Assembly (NCBI RefSeq): GCF_022009635.1 | Contig: NZ_CP091716.1 | Location: 6,566,501-6,630,500, forward strand | Length of the DNA stretch: 64,000 nucleotides | From: Variovorax paradoxus | GTDB lineage: Bacteria; Pseudomonadota; Gammaproteobacteria; Burkholderiales; Burkholderiaceae_C | Reading direction: 5' to 3' | Shown here: piece after piece, positions 49,428 to 61,560 of the stretch | Position numbering within the stretch: the stretch's first letter is position 1 | Layout: each line of letters begins with the position of its first letter | Notes under the pieces: model-generated | The model's database searches: none | Told to the model about the DNA's origin: nothing | Seen by the model: only the letters and a program-made list of their open reading frames with translations | Translations under genes and position numbers: made by a program

Positions 49428-49501
49428 AGCTGGTGCTGCCCTCGTTTCAGCCCCCGGTCGATACGCCGGAGTTGCCGCCGCGCGAGGATGCCATATCTGG
49501 G

Positions 49502-49541
49502 CAAAAAAGCACAAAGCCCGCCGGCATTTCTGCGGGCGGGC
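49502..49541 (-). terminator. Intrinsic terminator after rpsJ
   Basis: A seven-bp stem GCCCGCC/GGCGGGC with a 12-base loop (49516-49541) is followed on the minus strand by TTTGTGCTTTTTT. It lies 32 bases after the rpsJ stop and would end the str operon there. The HEXXH protein gene and rplC therefore need their own promoters. Confidence 0.85.
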
Positions 49542-49573
49542 CTTGCTAAAACGCGACGCGTGTCGTGTTTTTC

Positions 49574-49888
49574 TTACTGCAGCTTGATTTCGACGTCCAC
49601 GCCGGCCGGCAGGTCGAGCTTCATCAGCGCGTCCACGGTCTTGTCGGTCGGGTCGACGATGTCCATCAGGCGCTGGTGCGTACGGATTTCCAGCTGGTCG
49701 CGCGACGTCTTGTTGACGTGCGGCGAACGCAGGATGTCGAAACGCTTCATGCGGGTCGGCAGGGGCACGGGACCCTTGACGATCGCGCCGGTGCGCTTGG
49801 CGGTGTCAACGATTTCGGCTGCCGATTGGTCGATCAGCTTGTAGTCGAACGCCTTCAGGCGGATGCGGATTTTTTGCTTGGTTGCCAT
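49574..49888 (-). CDS. rpsJ: 30S ribosomal protein S10
   Basis: The 104-residue protein has [18 protein letters not shown] and the C-terminal [20 protein letters not shown]10 also joins NusB in antitermination. It follows tuf by 21 bases. In related genomes rplC usually follows directly; here a terminator and two secreted-protein genes intervene. Confidence 0.97.
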   Translation of the reverse strand: MATKQKIRIRLKAFDYKLIDQSAAEIVDTAKRTGAIVKGPVPLPTRMKRFDILRSPHVNKTSRDQLEIRTHQRLMDIVDPTDKTVDALMKLDLPAGVDVEIKLQ

Positions 49889-49909
49889 GGTGATTCCTTT
49901 GCGTCCGTC

Positions 49910-51103
<1,194 letters not shown>

Positions 51104-51209
51104 TTTTCAATCCTTGAAAGAGCAGTTCCCGTGTATTGGTTTTATGTCTGCACCCGATTGCTGGTTCGCCTCGCACGGGAACGCGGCGGCACCGGATCGC
51201 AGACAACGA

Positions 51210-51230
51210 GGGCCGCGCACTGCGCGGCCC
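51210..51230 (-). other. Hairpin between fusA and tuf
   Basis: GGGCCGCGC/GCGCGGCCC has a three-base loop and lies 16 bases after the fusA stop. On the minus strand it is followed by TCGTTGTC, so termination would be partial at most. It may act as an attenuator or as a stabiliser of the fusA mRNA end. Confidence 0.6.
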
Positions 51231-51245
51231 CGCATTCTTGAAAAC

Positions 51246-53345
51246 TTACTTGGCGCGAGCGGCCACGATGGCTTCGGCGACGTTGCGCGGAGCTTCAGCG
51301 TAGTGCTTGAACTCCATCGTGTACGTGGCACGGCCTTGCGACATCGAGCGCAGCGTGGTCGAGTAGCCGAACATTTCCGACAGCGGCACTTCTGCCTTGA
51401 TGGCCTTGCCGCCACCGACCATGTCGTCCATGCCCTGCACCATGCCGCGGCGGGACGACAGGTCGCCCATCACGTTGCCGGCGTAGTCTTCGGGCGTCTC
51501 GACTTCCACGGCCATCATCGGCTCGAGGATCACGGGGTTGGCCTTGCGGGCACCTTCCTTGAAGCCGAAGATCGCGGCCATCTTGAACGCCATTTCGTTC
51601 GAGTCCACGTCGTGGTACGAACCGAAGTGCAGCGTGACCTTGACGTCCACGACGGGGTAGCCCGCCAGCACGCCTTGCGTCAGCGCTTCGACAACGCCCT
51701 TTTCCACCGCGGGGATGTACTCGCGAGGAACCACGCCGCCCTTGATGGCGTCGACGAACTCGAAGCCCTTGCCGGCTTCCTGCGGCTCGAGCTTCAGGAT
51801 CACGTGACCGTACTGGCCCTTGCCGCCCGACTGGCGAACGAACTTGCCTTCGGCTTCTTCGACGGTCTTGCGGATCGTTTCGCGGTAGGCCACTTGCGGC
51901 TTGCCCACGTTGGCTTCCACGCCGAATTCGCGCTTCATGCGGTCCACGATGATTTCAAGGTGGAGCTCGCCCATGCCGGCGATGATGGTCTGGCCCGATT
52001 CTTCGTCGGTCTTCACGCGGAACGAAGGATCTTCCTGAGCCAGGCGTTGCAGGGCGATGCCCATCTTTTCCTGGTCGGCCTTGGTCTTCGGCTCGACGGC
52101 CTGCGAGATCACCGATTCCGGGAACACCATGCGCTCGAGGGTCACGACGGCCGTCGGGTCGCACAGGGTTTCGCCCGTGGTCACTTCCTTCAAGCCCACG
52201 CAGGCGGCGATGTCGCCGGCGCGGATTTCATTCACTTCTTCGCGGTTGTTGGCGTGCATCTGCACGATACGGCCGATACGTTCCTTCTTGCCGCGCACCG
52301 GGTTGTAGACGCTGTCGCCCTTGGTCAGCACGCCCGAGTAGACGCGCACGAAGGTCAGCTGACCCACGAACGGGTCGGTCATCAGCTTGAATGCCAGAGC
52401 CGAGAATTTCTCGTTGTCGTCAGCCTTGCGCACGACAGGCGCTTCGTCTTCGTCCAGGCCGGCCACCGGCGGGATGTCCAGCGGCGACGGCATGTATTCG
52501 ACGACGGCGTCGAGCATGGCCTGCACGCCCTTGTTCTTGAAGGCCGAGCCGCACAGCATCGGCTGGATTTCGCCGGCGATGGTGCGCTGACGGATGGCCT
52601 TCTTGATTTCTTCCTCGCTCAGCTCGCCGCCTTCGAGGTACTTGTTCATCAGCTCTTCGCTGGCTTCGGCAGCCGCTTCGACGAGCTTTTCACGGTATTC
52701 GTTGCAGACATCGGTCAGGTTGGCCGGGATGTCGCCGTACTGGAAGGTCACGCCCTTGTCTTCGTCCCAGATGATCGCCTTCATCTTCACGAGGTCGACG
52801 ATGCCCTGGAAGTGCTCTTCTGCACCGATCGGGATCTGGATCACGACGGGGTTGGCCTTCAGGCGGTCGATCATCATCTGGCGAACGCGCAGGAAGTCGG
52901 CGCCGGTACGGTCCATCTTGTTGACGAACGCGAGACGGGGCACCTTGTACTTGTTGGCCTGGCGCCAGACGGTTTCCGACTGGGGCTGCACGCCGCCGAC
53001 GGCGTCGTACACCATGACGGCGCCGTCCAGCACGCGCATCGAGCGCTCGACTTCAATGGTGAAGTCCACGTGGCCGGGGGTGTCGATGATGTTGATGCGG
53101 TGTTCGTCGAACTTGCCAGCCATGCCCTTCCAGAAGCAGGTAGTGGCAGCGGACGTGATCGTGATACCGCGCTCTTGCTCTTGCTCCATCCAGTCCATCG
53201 TGGCGGCACCGTCGTGCACTTCACCGATCTTGTGGTTCACACCGGTGTAGAACAGGATACGTTCGGTCGTCGTGGTCTTGCCAGCGTCGATGTGCGCGGA
53301 GATGCCGATGTTGCGGTAGCGCTCGATGGGGGTCTTGCGGGACAT
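51246..53345 (-). CDS. fusA: Elongation factor G
   Basis: The 699-residue translocase has G1 [16 protein letters not shown]3 DTPGHVDFT and G4 NKMDRTGAD. The C-terminal domains include [16 protein letters not shown] and the tail [14 protein letters not shown]. It drives ribosome translocation and, with RRF, recycling. It is 96 bases after rpsG. Confidence 0.98.
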   Translation of the reverse strand: MSRKTPIERYRNIGISAHIDAGKTTTTERILFYTGVNHKIGEVHDGAATMDWMEQEQERGITITSAATTCFWKGMAGKFDEHRINIIDTPGHVDFTIEVERSMRVLDGAVMVYDAVGGVQPQSETVWRQANKYKVPRLAFVNKMDRTGADFLRVRQMMIDRLKANPVVIQIPIGAEEHFQGIVDLVKMKAIIWDEDKGVTFQYGDIPANLTDVCNEYREKLVEAAAEASEELMNKYLEGGELSEEEIKKAIRQRTIAGEIQPMLCGSAFKNKGVQAMLDAVVEYMPSPLDIPPVAGLDEDEAPVVRKADDNEKFSALAFKLMTDPFVGQLTFVRVYSGVLTKGDSVYNPVRGKKERIGRIVQMHANNREEVNEIRAGDIAACVGLKEVTTGETLCDPTAVVTLERMVFPESVISQAVEPKTKADQEKMGIALQRLAQEDPSFRVKTDEESGQTIIAGMGELHLEIIVDRMKREFGVEANVGKPQVAYRETIRKTVEEAEGKFVRQSGGKGQYGHVILKLEPQEAGKGFEFVDAIKGGVVPREYIPAVEKGVVEALTQGVLAGYPVVDVKVTLHFGSYHDVDSNEMAFKMAAIFGFKEGARKANPVILEPMMAVEVETPEDYAGNVMGDLSSRRGMVQGMDDMVGGGKAIKAEVPLSEMFGYSTTLRSMSQGRATYTMEFKHYAEAPRNVAEAIVAARAK

Positions 53346-53441
53346 GATTTACTTTCGGGTTGAAATGCGTTGAGCGCTGGGCCCCGGGCACGGGCACAAC
53401 GCCCGAAACCCGACACCCAACGCCCAAGCGAAGTTTGATTT

Positions 53442-53915
53442 TTAGAAGCGGAAGTGGCTGAACGCCCGGTTGGCTTCTGCCATGCGGTGCACTTCGTCGC
53501 GCTTCTTCATGGCACCGCCACGGCCTTCCGTGGCTTCCATCAGTTCGTTGGCCAGACGCAGGGCCATCGACTTCTCACCGCGCTTGCGGGCGGCTTCCTT
53601 GATCCAGCGCATCGACAGGGCGAGGCGACGGACGGGACGGACTTCGACCGGCACTTGATAGTTCGCACCGCCGACGCGGCGCGACTTCACTTCGACCATC
53701 GGCTTCACGTTGTTGATGGCAACGGTGAACGCTTCGAGGGGGTCCTTGTCCGGGTTCTTCTTTTCGATGAAGTCGAGTGCACCGTAGATGATGCGCTCGG
53801 CAACAGCCTTCTTGCCGCCTTCCATGATCACGTTCATGAATTTCGACAGCTCGACATTGCCGTACTTGGGATCCGGCAGGATTTCACGTTTGGGGACTTC
53901 GCGACGACGTGGCAT
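53442..53915 (-). CDS. rpsG: 30S ribosomal protein S7
   Basis: The 157-residue protein opens [20 protein letters not shown] and ends [19 protein letters not shown] followed by the [20 protein letters not shown] tail. S7 nucleates the 30S head and in E. coli represses the str operon. It lies 153 bases after rpsL. Confidence 0.97.
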   Translation of the reverse strand: MPRRREVPKREILPDPKYGNVELSKFMNVIMEGGKKAVAERIIYGALDFIEKKNPDKDPLEAFTVAINNVKPMVEVKSRRVGGANYQVPVEVRPVRRLALSMRWIKEAARKRGEKSMALRLANELMEATEGRGGAMKKRDEVHRMAEANRAFSHFRF

Positions 53916-54068
53916 TTTCTTAACCTCTTTGCTTCAGTTGGCACCGTTTCCGGTACCGCGAGAGCCAGCTGGAACTCTCACTTACTCGACCCGACATTGG
54001 GTCACTTCGTTCGATGTGCCAGCCAAGGCAACCGAACACCGTTTCTTGTCTTTCGACAACCAGAAGGC

Positions 54069-54446
<378 letters not shown>

Positions 54447-54564
54447 GAATGAATTAGTCCCAAAACGACCCGGCCCTGGCTGTGAAACCGCCCCTGTTCG
54501 TGACACAAGGAGACCGGGAATAACGAAAACGTGAAACCCTTCGGAAAATTCCGAAAAGCCCACG

Positions 54565-54592
54565 AGTATAGCAAACGAGCTTGAAACGGCAA
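54565..54592 (-). promoter_or_regulatory. Promoter of the str operon
   Basis: TTGCCG (54587-54592) and TATACT (54565-54570) have a 16-base spacer, and TGC directly before the -10 makes an extended -10. Transcription should begin near 54558, about 112 bases before rpsL. The rest of 54447-54653 shows no gene. Confidence 0.75.
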
Positions 54593-54653
54593 GGTCAGAC
54601 GCCCCGGACACCCCGCCGGCAGCCCTGTCTTGCCCCTCTTTTACATATGCGAC

Positions 54654-55823
54654 TTACTTGATCCAGAGCCGCACGGCGTCCCAGGCGCGACCGAAGACAC
54701 CGGCCTGCTCGACCGCTTCCAGGGCCACCAGCGGCACGTCGGCCACGGGCTGCTCGTCCAGCGTCACCTTGAGCGAGCCGACCTGCTGGAATTTGGTGAA
54801 AGGCGCCACCAGCGGATCGGGCCGCGACACCTGCGTCTTGATCTTGCTGGCACTGCCTGCCGGCACCGCCACCACGATGGCCTCCGGACGCCCCAGCTTC
54901 AGGGTGTTGTCCTTGCCCTTCCAGACGGCGGGGGTGGCGGCCGGCTGGCCGGCGTCGAACAGGCGGACGGCGTCGTAGGCCGTGTAGCCCCAGTTCAGTA
55001 GCTTCTGCGATTCGTTGGCGCGAACGGTCTCGCTCGTGGCGCCCAGAACGATCGACAGCAGACGGCGGCCGCCGGTCAGGTTGGGGAAGTCGCGCTTGGC
55101 GGTGGCGATCATGCAGTAGCCCGCAGCATCGGTATGGCCGGTCTTCAGGCCGTCGACGGTGGGATCGCGGAACAGCAGCATGTTGCGGTTGGTGTCATTG
55201 GTCGACGGCGTGCCCGGATAGCGGTACTTCTTGATGGCGTAGTACTTGGCTTCCTCGGGGAAGTCGCGCACCAGGCGGGTCGCCAGGATGCTCAGGTCGC
55301 GGGCCGTGGTGGTATGGCCGGGCGTCGTCAGGCCTTCGGGATTCTTGTAGGTGGTGTTCTTCATGCCCAGCACCTTGGCCTGGGCGTTCATCATTTCGAC
55401 GAAGTGCTCGACGGTGCCGCCCACGCCTTCGGCCAGCGCCACCGTGGCGTCGTTGCCCGACTGCACGATCAGGCCCTTGATCAGGTCTTCCACCGGCACC
55501 TGCATCTTGGGGTCGATGAACATGCGCGAACCGGGCATCTTCCAGGCACGCTGGCTGACGGGCAGCGTCTGCGTCAGCGAGATCTTCTTGGTGCGCAGCG
55601 CGTCGAACACCACGTACGCAGTCATCAGCTTGGTCAGCGAGGCCGGCTCGACGGGGCTGTCGATGTCCTTCTGCGCCAGGATCTGGTTCGCGGTCACGTC
55701 GAGCAGCAGGTAGCTGCGGGCGGCAATTTCGGGAGGCGCCGGCACTTGGGCGGCGGCAATGAAACTGATGGATGCGGCAGCGGTAATGACCAGCGCGCGG
55801 AGCGCACCAAGGAAACGATTCAT
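54654..55823 (-). CDS. D-alanyl-D-alanine carboxypeptidase (DacA/DacC type)
   Basis: The 389-residue penicillin-binding protein has a signal peptide ending near AAA-Q (residue 26). The active serine is Ser62 with Lys65 in ASLTK, then SGN in IVQSGNDA and KTG in LKTGHTDAAGY. The C-terminal PBP5-like beta domain ends with an amphipathic tail (GRAWDAVRLWIK) that would lie on the membrane. It trims peptidoglycan pentapeptides. ATG at 55823 begins the signal; the open frame upstream is not coding. Confidence 0.95.
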   Translation of the reverse strand: MNRFLGALRALVITAAASISFIAAAQVPAPPEIAARSYLLLDVTANQILAQKDIDSPVEPASLTKLMTAYVVFDALRTKKISLTQTLPVSQRAWKMPGSRMFIDPKMQVPVEDLIKGLIVQSGNDATVALAEGVGGTVEHFVEMMNAQAKVLGMKNTTYKNPEGLTTPGHTTTARDLSILATRLVRDFPEEAKYYAIKKYRYPGTPSTNDTNRNMLLFRDPTVDGLKTGHTDAAGYCMIATAKRDFPNLTGGRRLLSIVLGATSETVRANESQKLLNWGYTAYDAVRLFDAGQPAATPAVWKGKDNTLKLGRPEAIVVAVPAGSASKIKTQVSRPDPLVAPFTKFQQVGSLKVTLDEQPVADVPLVALEAVEQAGVFGRAWDAVRLWIK

Positions 55824-55863
55824 CGGGAGTTTGGGAAGAGACGAAAACAGGCCTGCAAGGCCT

Positions 55864-56496
55864 TCACGCAGCGCCCGCGCGGAGATGGCGGGCAACGAGA
55901 CTTTTGAGCAGCGGCAATTGTCCGTGAAAGAAATGGCCGCCCCCGGGGATGACTGTGACAGGAAGTGACTGCGGCCGCGCCCAATCCATCACGGCGGACA
56001 AGGCCACGGTGTCGTCGGCCTCGCCGTGAATGACCAGCGCGCGCTCGCGCGCCTCGACCGGCAACGGAGCCACGACATTGCGCGCGGCGGCGGTGCCGAC
56101 CAGCACGATCTGCCGCACGTCGCGCTCGCCCCACAGCCTGGAGACGGCGCCACTCGCGACAAAGGCCCCGAACGAGAACCCGGCAATCGCCAACGGCCCT
56201 TCGGGCGCCAGTTGGCCGACGACATTCAGCATGTCCTCCAGCTCGCCGCGCCCCTCGTCATGCACGCCTTCGCTGGCGCCCACGCCGCGGAAATTGAAGC
56301 GCACCGAGGTCCAGCCGCTGGCGACGAAAGCCCGCGCCAGCGTCTGCACCACCTTGTTGTCCATGGTGCCGCTGAACAGCGGATGGGGATGGGCGATGAC
56401 GGCAACGCCGCGCGGCGCTTCAGCGGGCTGGTCGCGCTGCACTTCGATGCGGCCGGCGGCGCCCTGGAGGGTGATCTTTTCTGTCTGGGAATTCAT
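55864..56496 (-). CDS. Alpha/beta hydrolase
   Basis: The 210-residue protein has AVIAHPHPLFSGTMDNKVV near residues 32-50, the nucleophile elbow GFSFG, an acid in VIHGEADDTV and a C-terminal histidine in PGGGHFFHGQLP. This is the group of small serine hydrolases that begin with HPHP. The substrate is unknown. It is 40 bases before the carboxypeptidase gene and follows the [2Fe-2S] protein gene by 36 bases, all on the minus strand. Confidence 0.88.
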   Translation of the reverse strand: MNSQTEKITLQGAAGRIEVQRDQPAEAPRGVAVIAHPHPLFSGTMDNKVVQTLARAFVASGWTSVRFNFRGVGASEGVHDEGRGELEDMLNVVGQLAPEGPLAIAGFSFGAFVASGAVSRLWGERDVRQIVLVGTAAARNVVAPLPVEARERALVIHGEADDTVALSAVMDWARPQSLPVTVIPGGGHFFHGQLPLLKSLVARHLRAGAA

Positions 56497-56532
56497 TGGC
56501 GCAAGGTACGAGCAAAGGGGTCGGCGGAAAGT

Positions 56533-56886
56533 TCAGCGCCCGATGTCGGGCGGAAGCAGCAGCCGCTCGACGACTTCGCCGTTCTTCAGATGGGATTCGA
56601 CGATCTCGTCGATGTCGTCGCCGTCGACGAAGGTGTACCAGATGGCCTCCGGATACACCACCGCGACCGGCCCGCCCGCGCAGCGGTCGAGGCAGCCGGC
56701 CTTGTTGACGCGCACCTTGCCGGGCCCGGAAAGCCCCGCCTCCTTGACCTTGGCCTTGCACCGGTCGAAACCTTCCTGCGCGTTGTGCAAGGCACAGGAG
56801 TCCTCGCCGTTCTTGCGCTCGTTGAGGCAGAAGAAGATGTGGCGGCCGTAATAGCCGGACGGCGCGGCGGTTGAAGAGCTGGGCAT
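56533..56886 (-). CDS. Thioredoxin-like [2Fe-2S] ferredoxin
   Basis: The 117-residue protein has Cys20, Cys31, Cys65 and Cys69 in the CX10C and CX3C pattern of thioredoxin-like ferredoxins. It opens GYYGRHIFFCLNERKNGE and carries NKAGCLDRCAGGPVAVVYPE. The cluster could pass electrons to an unknown partner. Ten bases separate it from the VanZ-like gene. Confidence 0.92.
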   Translation of the reverse strand: MPSSSTAAPSGYYGRHIFFCLNERKNGEDSCALHNAQEGFDRCKAKVKEAGLSGPGKVRVNKAGCLDRCAGGPVAVVYPEAIWYTFVDGDDIDEIVESHLKNGEVVERLLLPPDIGR

Positions 56887-56895
56887 CCGACGATT

Positions 56896-58053
56896 TTAGT
56901 GACCGCCCCCTGCGGCCGGGCCGCCATCGCCGCTGCCGCGCCCTCGCCGCGACAGCGCCGCTACCACATAGGCCAGCACGGCGAAGGGCCATACCCAACC
57001 CAGCCACTGGGCCAGTCCATGGAAGCGAATGAAACGCCCCTGCTCCCATGTGGCCAGGGTCTGGGCAAAATACGCGCTCTCGGGCGCTTGATTCAGCAGG
57101 CTCAGCTGCAGCACCAGCCCCATCAGCAGCAGGGCCGCGCACAGGCGGCGCGGCGCCAGCAGAAGCAGGATGCCGGCAAAGAGCGCCGCAGCCATGCCGA
57201 CCTGCACTGGCAGATCAAGCCACGCCCAAGCATGCGCCGGGCCGTAGCTCAGGGCCGCCGACAACGCCGAAGCCGCCACGCCCACCAGCAGGATCAGCGG
57301 CAGCATGATCGCCCGCTGCACCACGGAGCGCGCCACCAGATAGCCCAGCAGGCACGGCACCAGCGCCCCGAGCATCACGCACAGCAGCTCCACGGCGGGC
57401 ACCAGCGGCTCGAGCTCGAACTGGCGCAGCGGCAGCCAGTCGATGAAAGGCGTGTCGAGCAGCCACTCGGAGATCGCGACCTCCAGCCGCTCGAACACCT
57501 GTCCGAGCCCGAAGGTCACGGCCGCCGGGAACAGCAGCGCAAACGGCCACAGCGCCAGCAGCACCAGTGCGCCACGGGATTCTTCGACGAACCACTGCGA
57601 CCGCGCGCGGCTCCAGTGCGCAATGGCCCCGAGTCGTTCCAGCCCCGCAGCCAGCACCGCGCCGATGATCGTGCCGGTCGTGTTCAGCGCCAGATCCACA
57701 TTCGAGGGAATGCGCACCGGCAAATAACTCTGCAGCGTCTCCATGGAAAAGGCGATGGCCGCGCCAGCCACCGTGGCACGCAACACCACCCGCCATGCGC
57801 TGGCGCTGCGGCGCGTGCGAAGCACCGCCAGCGCGCACAGGAACCCGAAGGGCACATAGCCCACCACGTTGATCGCGAAGTCGAAGCCCGTCCAGTACTT
57901 GGGCCAGGGCGCCCACAGGTAGGCCCACGGGACGATGCCCTGGTCGCGCCAGTCGGCGAACGGGTACAGGCTGGCGTAGACGATCAGCGCCGCATAGGCG
58001 AGCGCCAGGGGGAACGCGGCGGACTTGTGCGGCTTCTCCACCGTGGCCACCAT
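56896..58053 (-). CDS. VanZ-like multi-pass membrane protein
   Basis: The 385-residue protein has about ten helices. The VanZ part (about 1-150) has ALIVYASLYPFADWRDQG, FDFAINVVGYVPFGFL and ETLQSYLPVRIPSNVDLALN, the family signature. The C-terminal half is an unassigned helix bundle ending in a Gly-rich tail. Function is unknown; VanZ proteins have been linked to cell-envelope antibiotic responses. ATG at 58053 is used; the open frame upstream overlaps hemJ. Confidence 0.85.
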   Translation of the reverse strand: MVATVEKPHKSAAFPLALAYAALIVYASLYPFADWRDQGIVPWAYLWAPWPKYWTGFDFAINVVGYVPFGFLCALAVLRTRRSASAWRVVLRATVAGAAIAFSMETLQSYLPVRIPSNVDLALNTTGTIIGAVLAAGLERLGAIAHWSRARSQWFVEESRGALVLLALWPFALLFPAAVTFGLGQVFERLEVAISEWLLDTPFIDWLPLRQFELEPLVPAVELLCVMLGALVPCLLGYLVARSVVQRAIMLPLILLVGVAASALSAALSYGPAHAWAWLDLPVQVGMAAALFAGILLLLAPRRLCAALLLMGLVLQLSLLNQAPESAYFAQTLATWEQGRFIRFHGLAQWLGWVWPFAVLAYVVAALSRRGRGSGDGGPAAGGGH

Positions 58054-58064
58054 GCCTGCCAGCG

Positions 58065-58493
58065 TCAGAACGGCTTGACCACCACCAGGATCACGATGCC
58101 CAGCAGCAGCAGCACCGGCAGCTCGTTGAACCAGCGGAACCAGCGGTCGCTGCGCCGGTTCTCGCCCGCCACGAAGCGGCGCAGCAGCACGCCGCACCCG
58201 TGGTGATAGCCGATGGCCACCACCACCAGGGCCAGCTTGGCATGCATCCAGCCGTTGCCGGGGCCTCGCCCGATCCCATAGCCCAGCCAGAGCCACAGGC
58301 CGAAGCCGAGCGCGGGAACTGCCAGGAAAGTCGTGAATCGCAAGAGTTTGCGGGCCATCAGCAAAAGCCGGTCGCGTTCAGCCTTCGATTCGGGCGGCAC
58401 CATGGCCAAATTAACAAATATCCGCGGCAGATAGAACAATCCGGCGAACCAGCTTGCAATGAAAACGATGTGGAGAGATTTGACCCAGAGCAT
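58065..58493 (-). CDS. hemJ: HemJ-like protoporphyrinogen IX oxidase
   Basis: The 142-residue membrane protein has four helices and opens MLWVKSLHIVFIASWFAGLF, containing the conserved histidine and tryptophan of HemJ (UPF0093/CopD-like). HemJ oxidises protoporphyrinogen in many bacteria lacking HemG or HemY. The divergent neighbour is hemB, another heme-pathway gene, which supports the call. No Shine-Dalgarno is obvious. A terminator 67 bases upstream of the start may regulate it. Confidence 0.85.
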   Translation of the reverse strand: MLWVKSLHIVFIASWFAGLFYLPRIFVNLAMVPPESKAERDRLLLMARKLLRFTTFLAVPALGFGLWLWLGYGIGRGPGNGWMHAKLALVVVAIGYHHGCGVLLRRFVAGENRRSDRWFRWFNELPVLLLLGIVILVVVKPF

Positions 58494-58559
58494 GGCGGCA
58501 GTTTAGTGGCGCCCCCTCTTCGGCCCCTCTGAAACAGGCTCCGTGAAAGGTCTCCGGGC

Positions 58560-58603
58560 AAAAAAAAGCCCGACGTCTTCACGTCGGGCTGGGAAGCCCT
58601 TTT
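58560..58603 (-). terminator. Strong terminator with a competing hairpin ahead of hemJ
   Basis: A ten-bp stem AGCCCGACGT/ACGTCGGGCT has a four-base loop (58567-58590). On the minus strand it is followed by seven further T residues. GGGCT-TCCC-AGCCC (58586-58599) can instead pair with the 5' arm of the terminator stem, so the two structures are mutually exclusive, as in attenuators. Confidence 0.8.
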
Positions 58604-58664
58604 GCTGTCACACATCAAGGCACCCGCTCAGGGAGGAAAAGCGGGGAGCGGCAAGCCGCCCGCT
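58560..58664 (-). ncRNA. Candidate small RNA or hemJ leader attenuator
   Basis: About 104 bases run from a predicted start near 58664 to the terminator's T run. They fold as AGCGGG-CGGC-TT-GCCG-CTC-CCCGCT, then an open stretch with CCTCCC (an anti-Shine-Dalgarno sequence), then the competing hairpin and terminator. The 3' U tail suits Hfq. The RNA may be a free regulator or the 5' leader of hemJ. No known family was recognised. Confidence 0.5.
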
Positions 58665-58669
58665 TCAGA

Positions 58670-58697
58670 ATTTAACAAAGACGAAACAAGGTTTCAA
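58670..58697 (-). promoter_or_regulatory. Minus-strand promoter upstream of the hemJ leader
   Basis: TTGAAA (58692-58697) and TTAAAT (58670-58675) have a 16-base spacer within an AT-rich patch that contrasts with the surrounding GC-rich DNA. It reads toward the hairpins and hemJ. The remaining part of the 340-base gap (58698-58833) holds the hemB upstream region, including TTGACA at 58717 without a clear -10 and TGACGTCA at 58835. Confidence 0.55.
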
Positions 58698-58719
58698 GCG
58701 ACTGAGGCACTTTCTTTGA

Positions 58720-59847
<1,128 letters not shown>

Positions 59848-59866
59848 CGGCCCGCCGGCACCGGGC

Positions 59867-61033
59867 ATGCGCATTTTCGAAATCAACCGTTCGCGGGTCA
59901 GCGAACACGCGGCGCTGGCGCCGCTGGCCGTGCCGGGCGCGTGCGGCGCCGGCGGCTATCTCTGGATCTCGCTCACGCGCGAGGAATTCAAGGCCTCGCT
60001 GGCCGAAGTCCAGCAGATCCTGCAGACCCTCTGCCTGACGCAACTGGTCGACCTGCACGTGGCCGACCTGCTCAACGAGCAGTTGCCCTCGCACTACGAC
60101 TACACCTCGAAGTACGACGTGCTGGTGTTCCGGCGCCTGGCCAACGGCCAGGGCCAGGCGGCGCTGGGCAACGGCAAGGGCAACGGGAACGAAGCGCCCC
60201 CTGTCCCCACCCCGCCAACGCCCCGCGGCGGCCCGCCCGTGCTGCGCCGGGTCGACACCCGGCCGGTCGGCTTCGCCGTGTTCGACCGCGTGCTGCTGTC
60301 CGTGCACCCGGAAGACGGCGCGGTGCGCGACGCCTTCGCCGCCCGGCTGCTGGCCGCCGCCTCGCCCGACGACCGGGGCGCTCCGGCGCTCGATGTGCGC
60401 GCCACCTCGGCCCGGTTGCCGGCAAGCCCCTCGGACCTGATGCTGCGCGTGATCAACCAGATCGTCGACGGCTACCTGGATCTGCGGCGCGAGCTCACCA
60501 AGCAGCTCGACCACTGGCAGACGGAACTGATCGATCCGCGCAGCCGCTTCACCAACTGGAGCGCGCTGATGGAGGCACGCCAGTCGCTGCACCATCTGGA
60601 CGAGATCTGCGAAGACCAGCGCGCCGCCATGCAGGACTGGATCGACTCGCTCGAGACCCTGCCCGTGCCCAAGGGCGAGGCGGAGCAGCGCGAGCGCGAA
60701 CTCATCATGATCCGCAGCCGCGACGTGCTCGAGCACATCGAGCGGGTGGTGCACCACGTGCACCGGCTCGAGCAGAACGCCGAGACCGCCGTGCAGATGC
60801 ACTTCAGCGTCCAGGGCCACCGGGCCAACGACATCATGCGGGTGCTGACGGTGCTGACCGCCGTTTTCCTGCCGCTGAACCTGATCGCGGGCATCTTCGG
60901 CATGAACTTCGAGTTCATCCCGCTGGTACACAAGGCCGACGGTTTCTGGATCGCGATGACCTCGATGCTGGTCATCGCCGTTCTGCTGGTCGTGATCTTC
61001 TGGCGCAAGCGCTATCTGGCCCGCACGCGCTGA
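59867..61033 (+). CDS. CorA-family magnesium/divalent cation transporter
   Basis: The 388-residue protein has a large soluble N-terminal domain with a Pro/Gly-rich insert (about 105-125) and a long helix. Two C-terminal membrane helices carry the GMN selectivity motif in IAGIFGMNFEF, and a basic tail follows. It is a pentameric channel-type transporter for Mg2+ or related ions. It starts 19 bases after hemB, so the two are likely co-transcribed. Confidence 0.92.
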   Translation: MRIFEINRSRVSEHAALAPLAVPGACGAGGYLWISLTREEFKASLAEVQQILQTLCLTQLVDLHVADLLNEQLPSHYDYTSKYDVLVFRRLANGQGQAALGNGKGNGNEAPPVPTPPTPRGGPPVLRRVDTRPVGFAVFDRVLLSVHPEDGAVRDAFAARLLAAASPDDRGAPALDVRATSARLPASPSDLMLRVINQIVDGYLDLRRELTKQLDHWQTELIDPRSRFTNWSALMEARQSLHHLDEICEDQRAAMQDWIDSLETLPVPKGEAEQRERELIMIRSRDVLEHIERVVHHVHRLEQNAETAVQMHFSVQGHRANDIMRVLTVLTAVFLPLNLIAGIFGMNFEFIPLVHKADGFWIAMTSMLVIAVLLVVIFWRKRYLARTR

Positions 61034-61058
61034 CACGCCGAATCCGTCCCGCCAACGA

Positions 61059-61088
61059 AAAAGGGCCACGCTTTCGCGTGGCCCTTTT
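61059..61088. terminator. Bidirectional terminator
   Basis: A 13-bp stem AAAAGGGCCACGC/GCGTGGCCCTTTT has a four-base loop. It has A and T runs at the two bases and serves the CorA-type gene (plus) and the secreted repeat gene at 61121 (minus). Confidence 0.88.
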
Positions 61089-61120
61089 CGATTTCGGCAG
61101 CCCCGGAAGGGCCGCTTCGA

Positions 61121-61489
61121 TTACTTGGCGACGGCGCCCGAACCTTGCTGGGCTTGAACGCGAGCGTCCATCGGGTGTTGCATGGTCGAAATGACCTTGC
61201 TGTTGACGCGCGAGCCGCCGGTCACGTTCTGGTCGGGAGCGTAGGCGGTGCGAACGGCTTCTGCCTGGACGATCGAACGGTCCTTCGACACGGCGACCGT
61301 TTCCGGGCCGCGCGAACCGCGGGTCACGTTCTGGTTCGGAGCCGATGCGGTGCGCACGGCTTCGGCGTTCACTTCGGCACGGCTCTTGGTCGAGACGGCG
61401 GTGTTCACGCCTTCGTAGGTTTCTGCTTGCGCGCCGGCGGCGGCGAACAGGGTCAGGGCGGCAACTGCGAGGATTTGCGAGGTCTTCAT
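61121..61489 (-). CDS. Small secreted protein with AEAVRTA repeats, paralogue 2
   Basis: The 122-residue protein has a signal peptide ending AQA-E near residue 23. It carries AEAVRTASAPNQNVTRGSR and AEAVRTAYAPDQNVTGGSR, and is about 70 percent identical to the protein at 32461-32838 by eye. ATG at 61489 is preferred over 61495 because AGGAG lies eight bases ahead. Function unknown. The upstream region carries GAAAC/GTTTC palindromes and a 14-base piece similar to the 42-bp element. Confidence 0.8.
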   Translation of the reverse strand: MKTSQILAVAALTLFAAAGAQAETYEGVNTAVSTKSRAEVNAEAVRTASAPNQNVTRGSRGPETVAVSKDRSIVQAEAVRTAYAPDQNVTGGSRVNSKVISTMQHPMDARVQAQQGSGAVAK

Positions 61490-61560
61490 ATTCATTTCTC
61501 CTGGATGTTCGTTGGACCGTTTGTCCACCAGGCTTGCATGGTCGCTTGCCTGTGCAGCGA

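Noticed and set aside
58358..58618. 86-residue open frame through the hairpin region ahead of hemJ
   Set aside because: No ribosome-binding site, it runs through a strong terminator and out of frame into hemJ, and the translation has no recognisable features. The RNA structure explains the sequence better.
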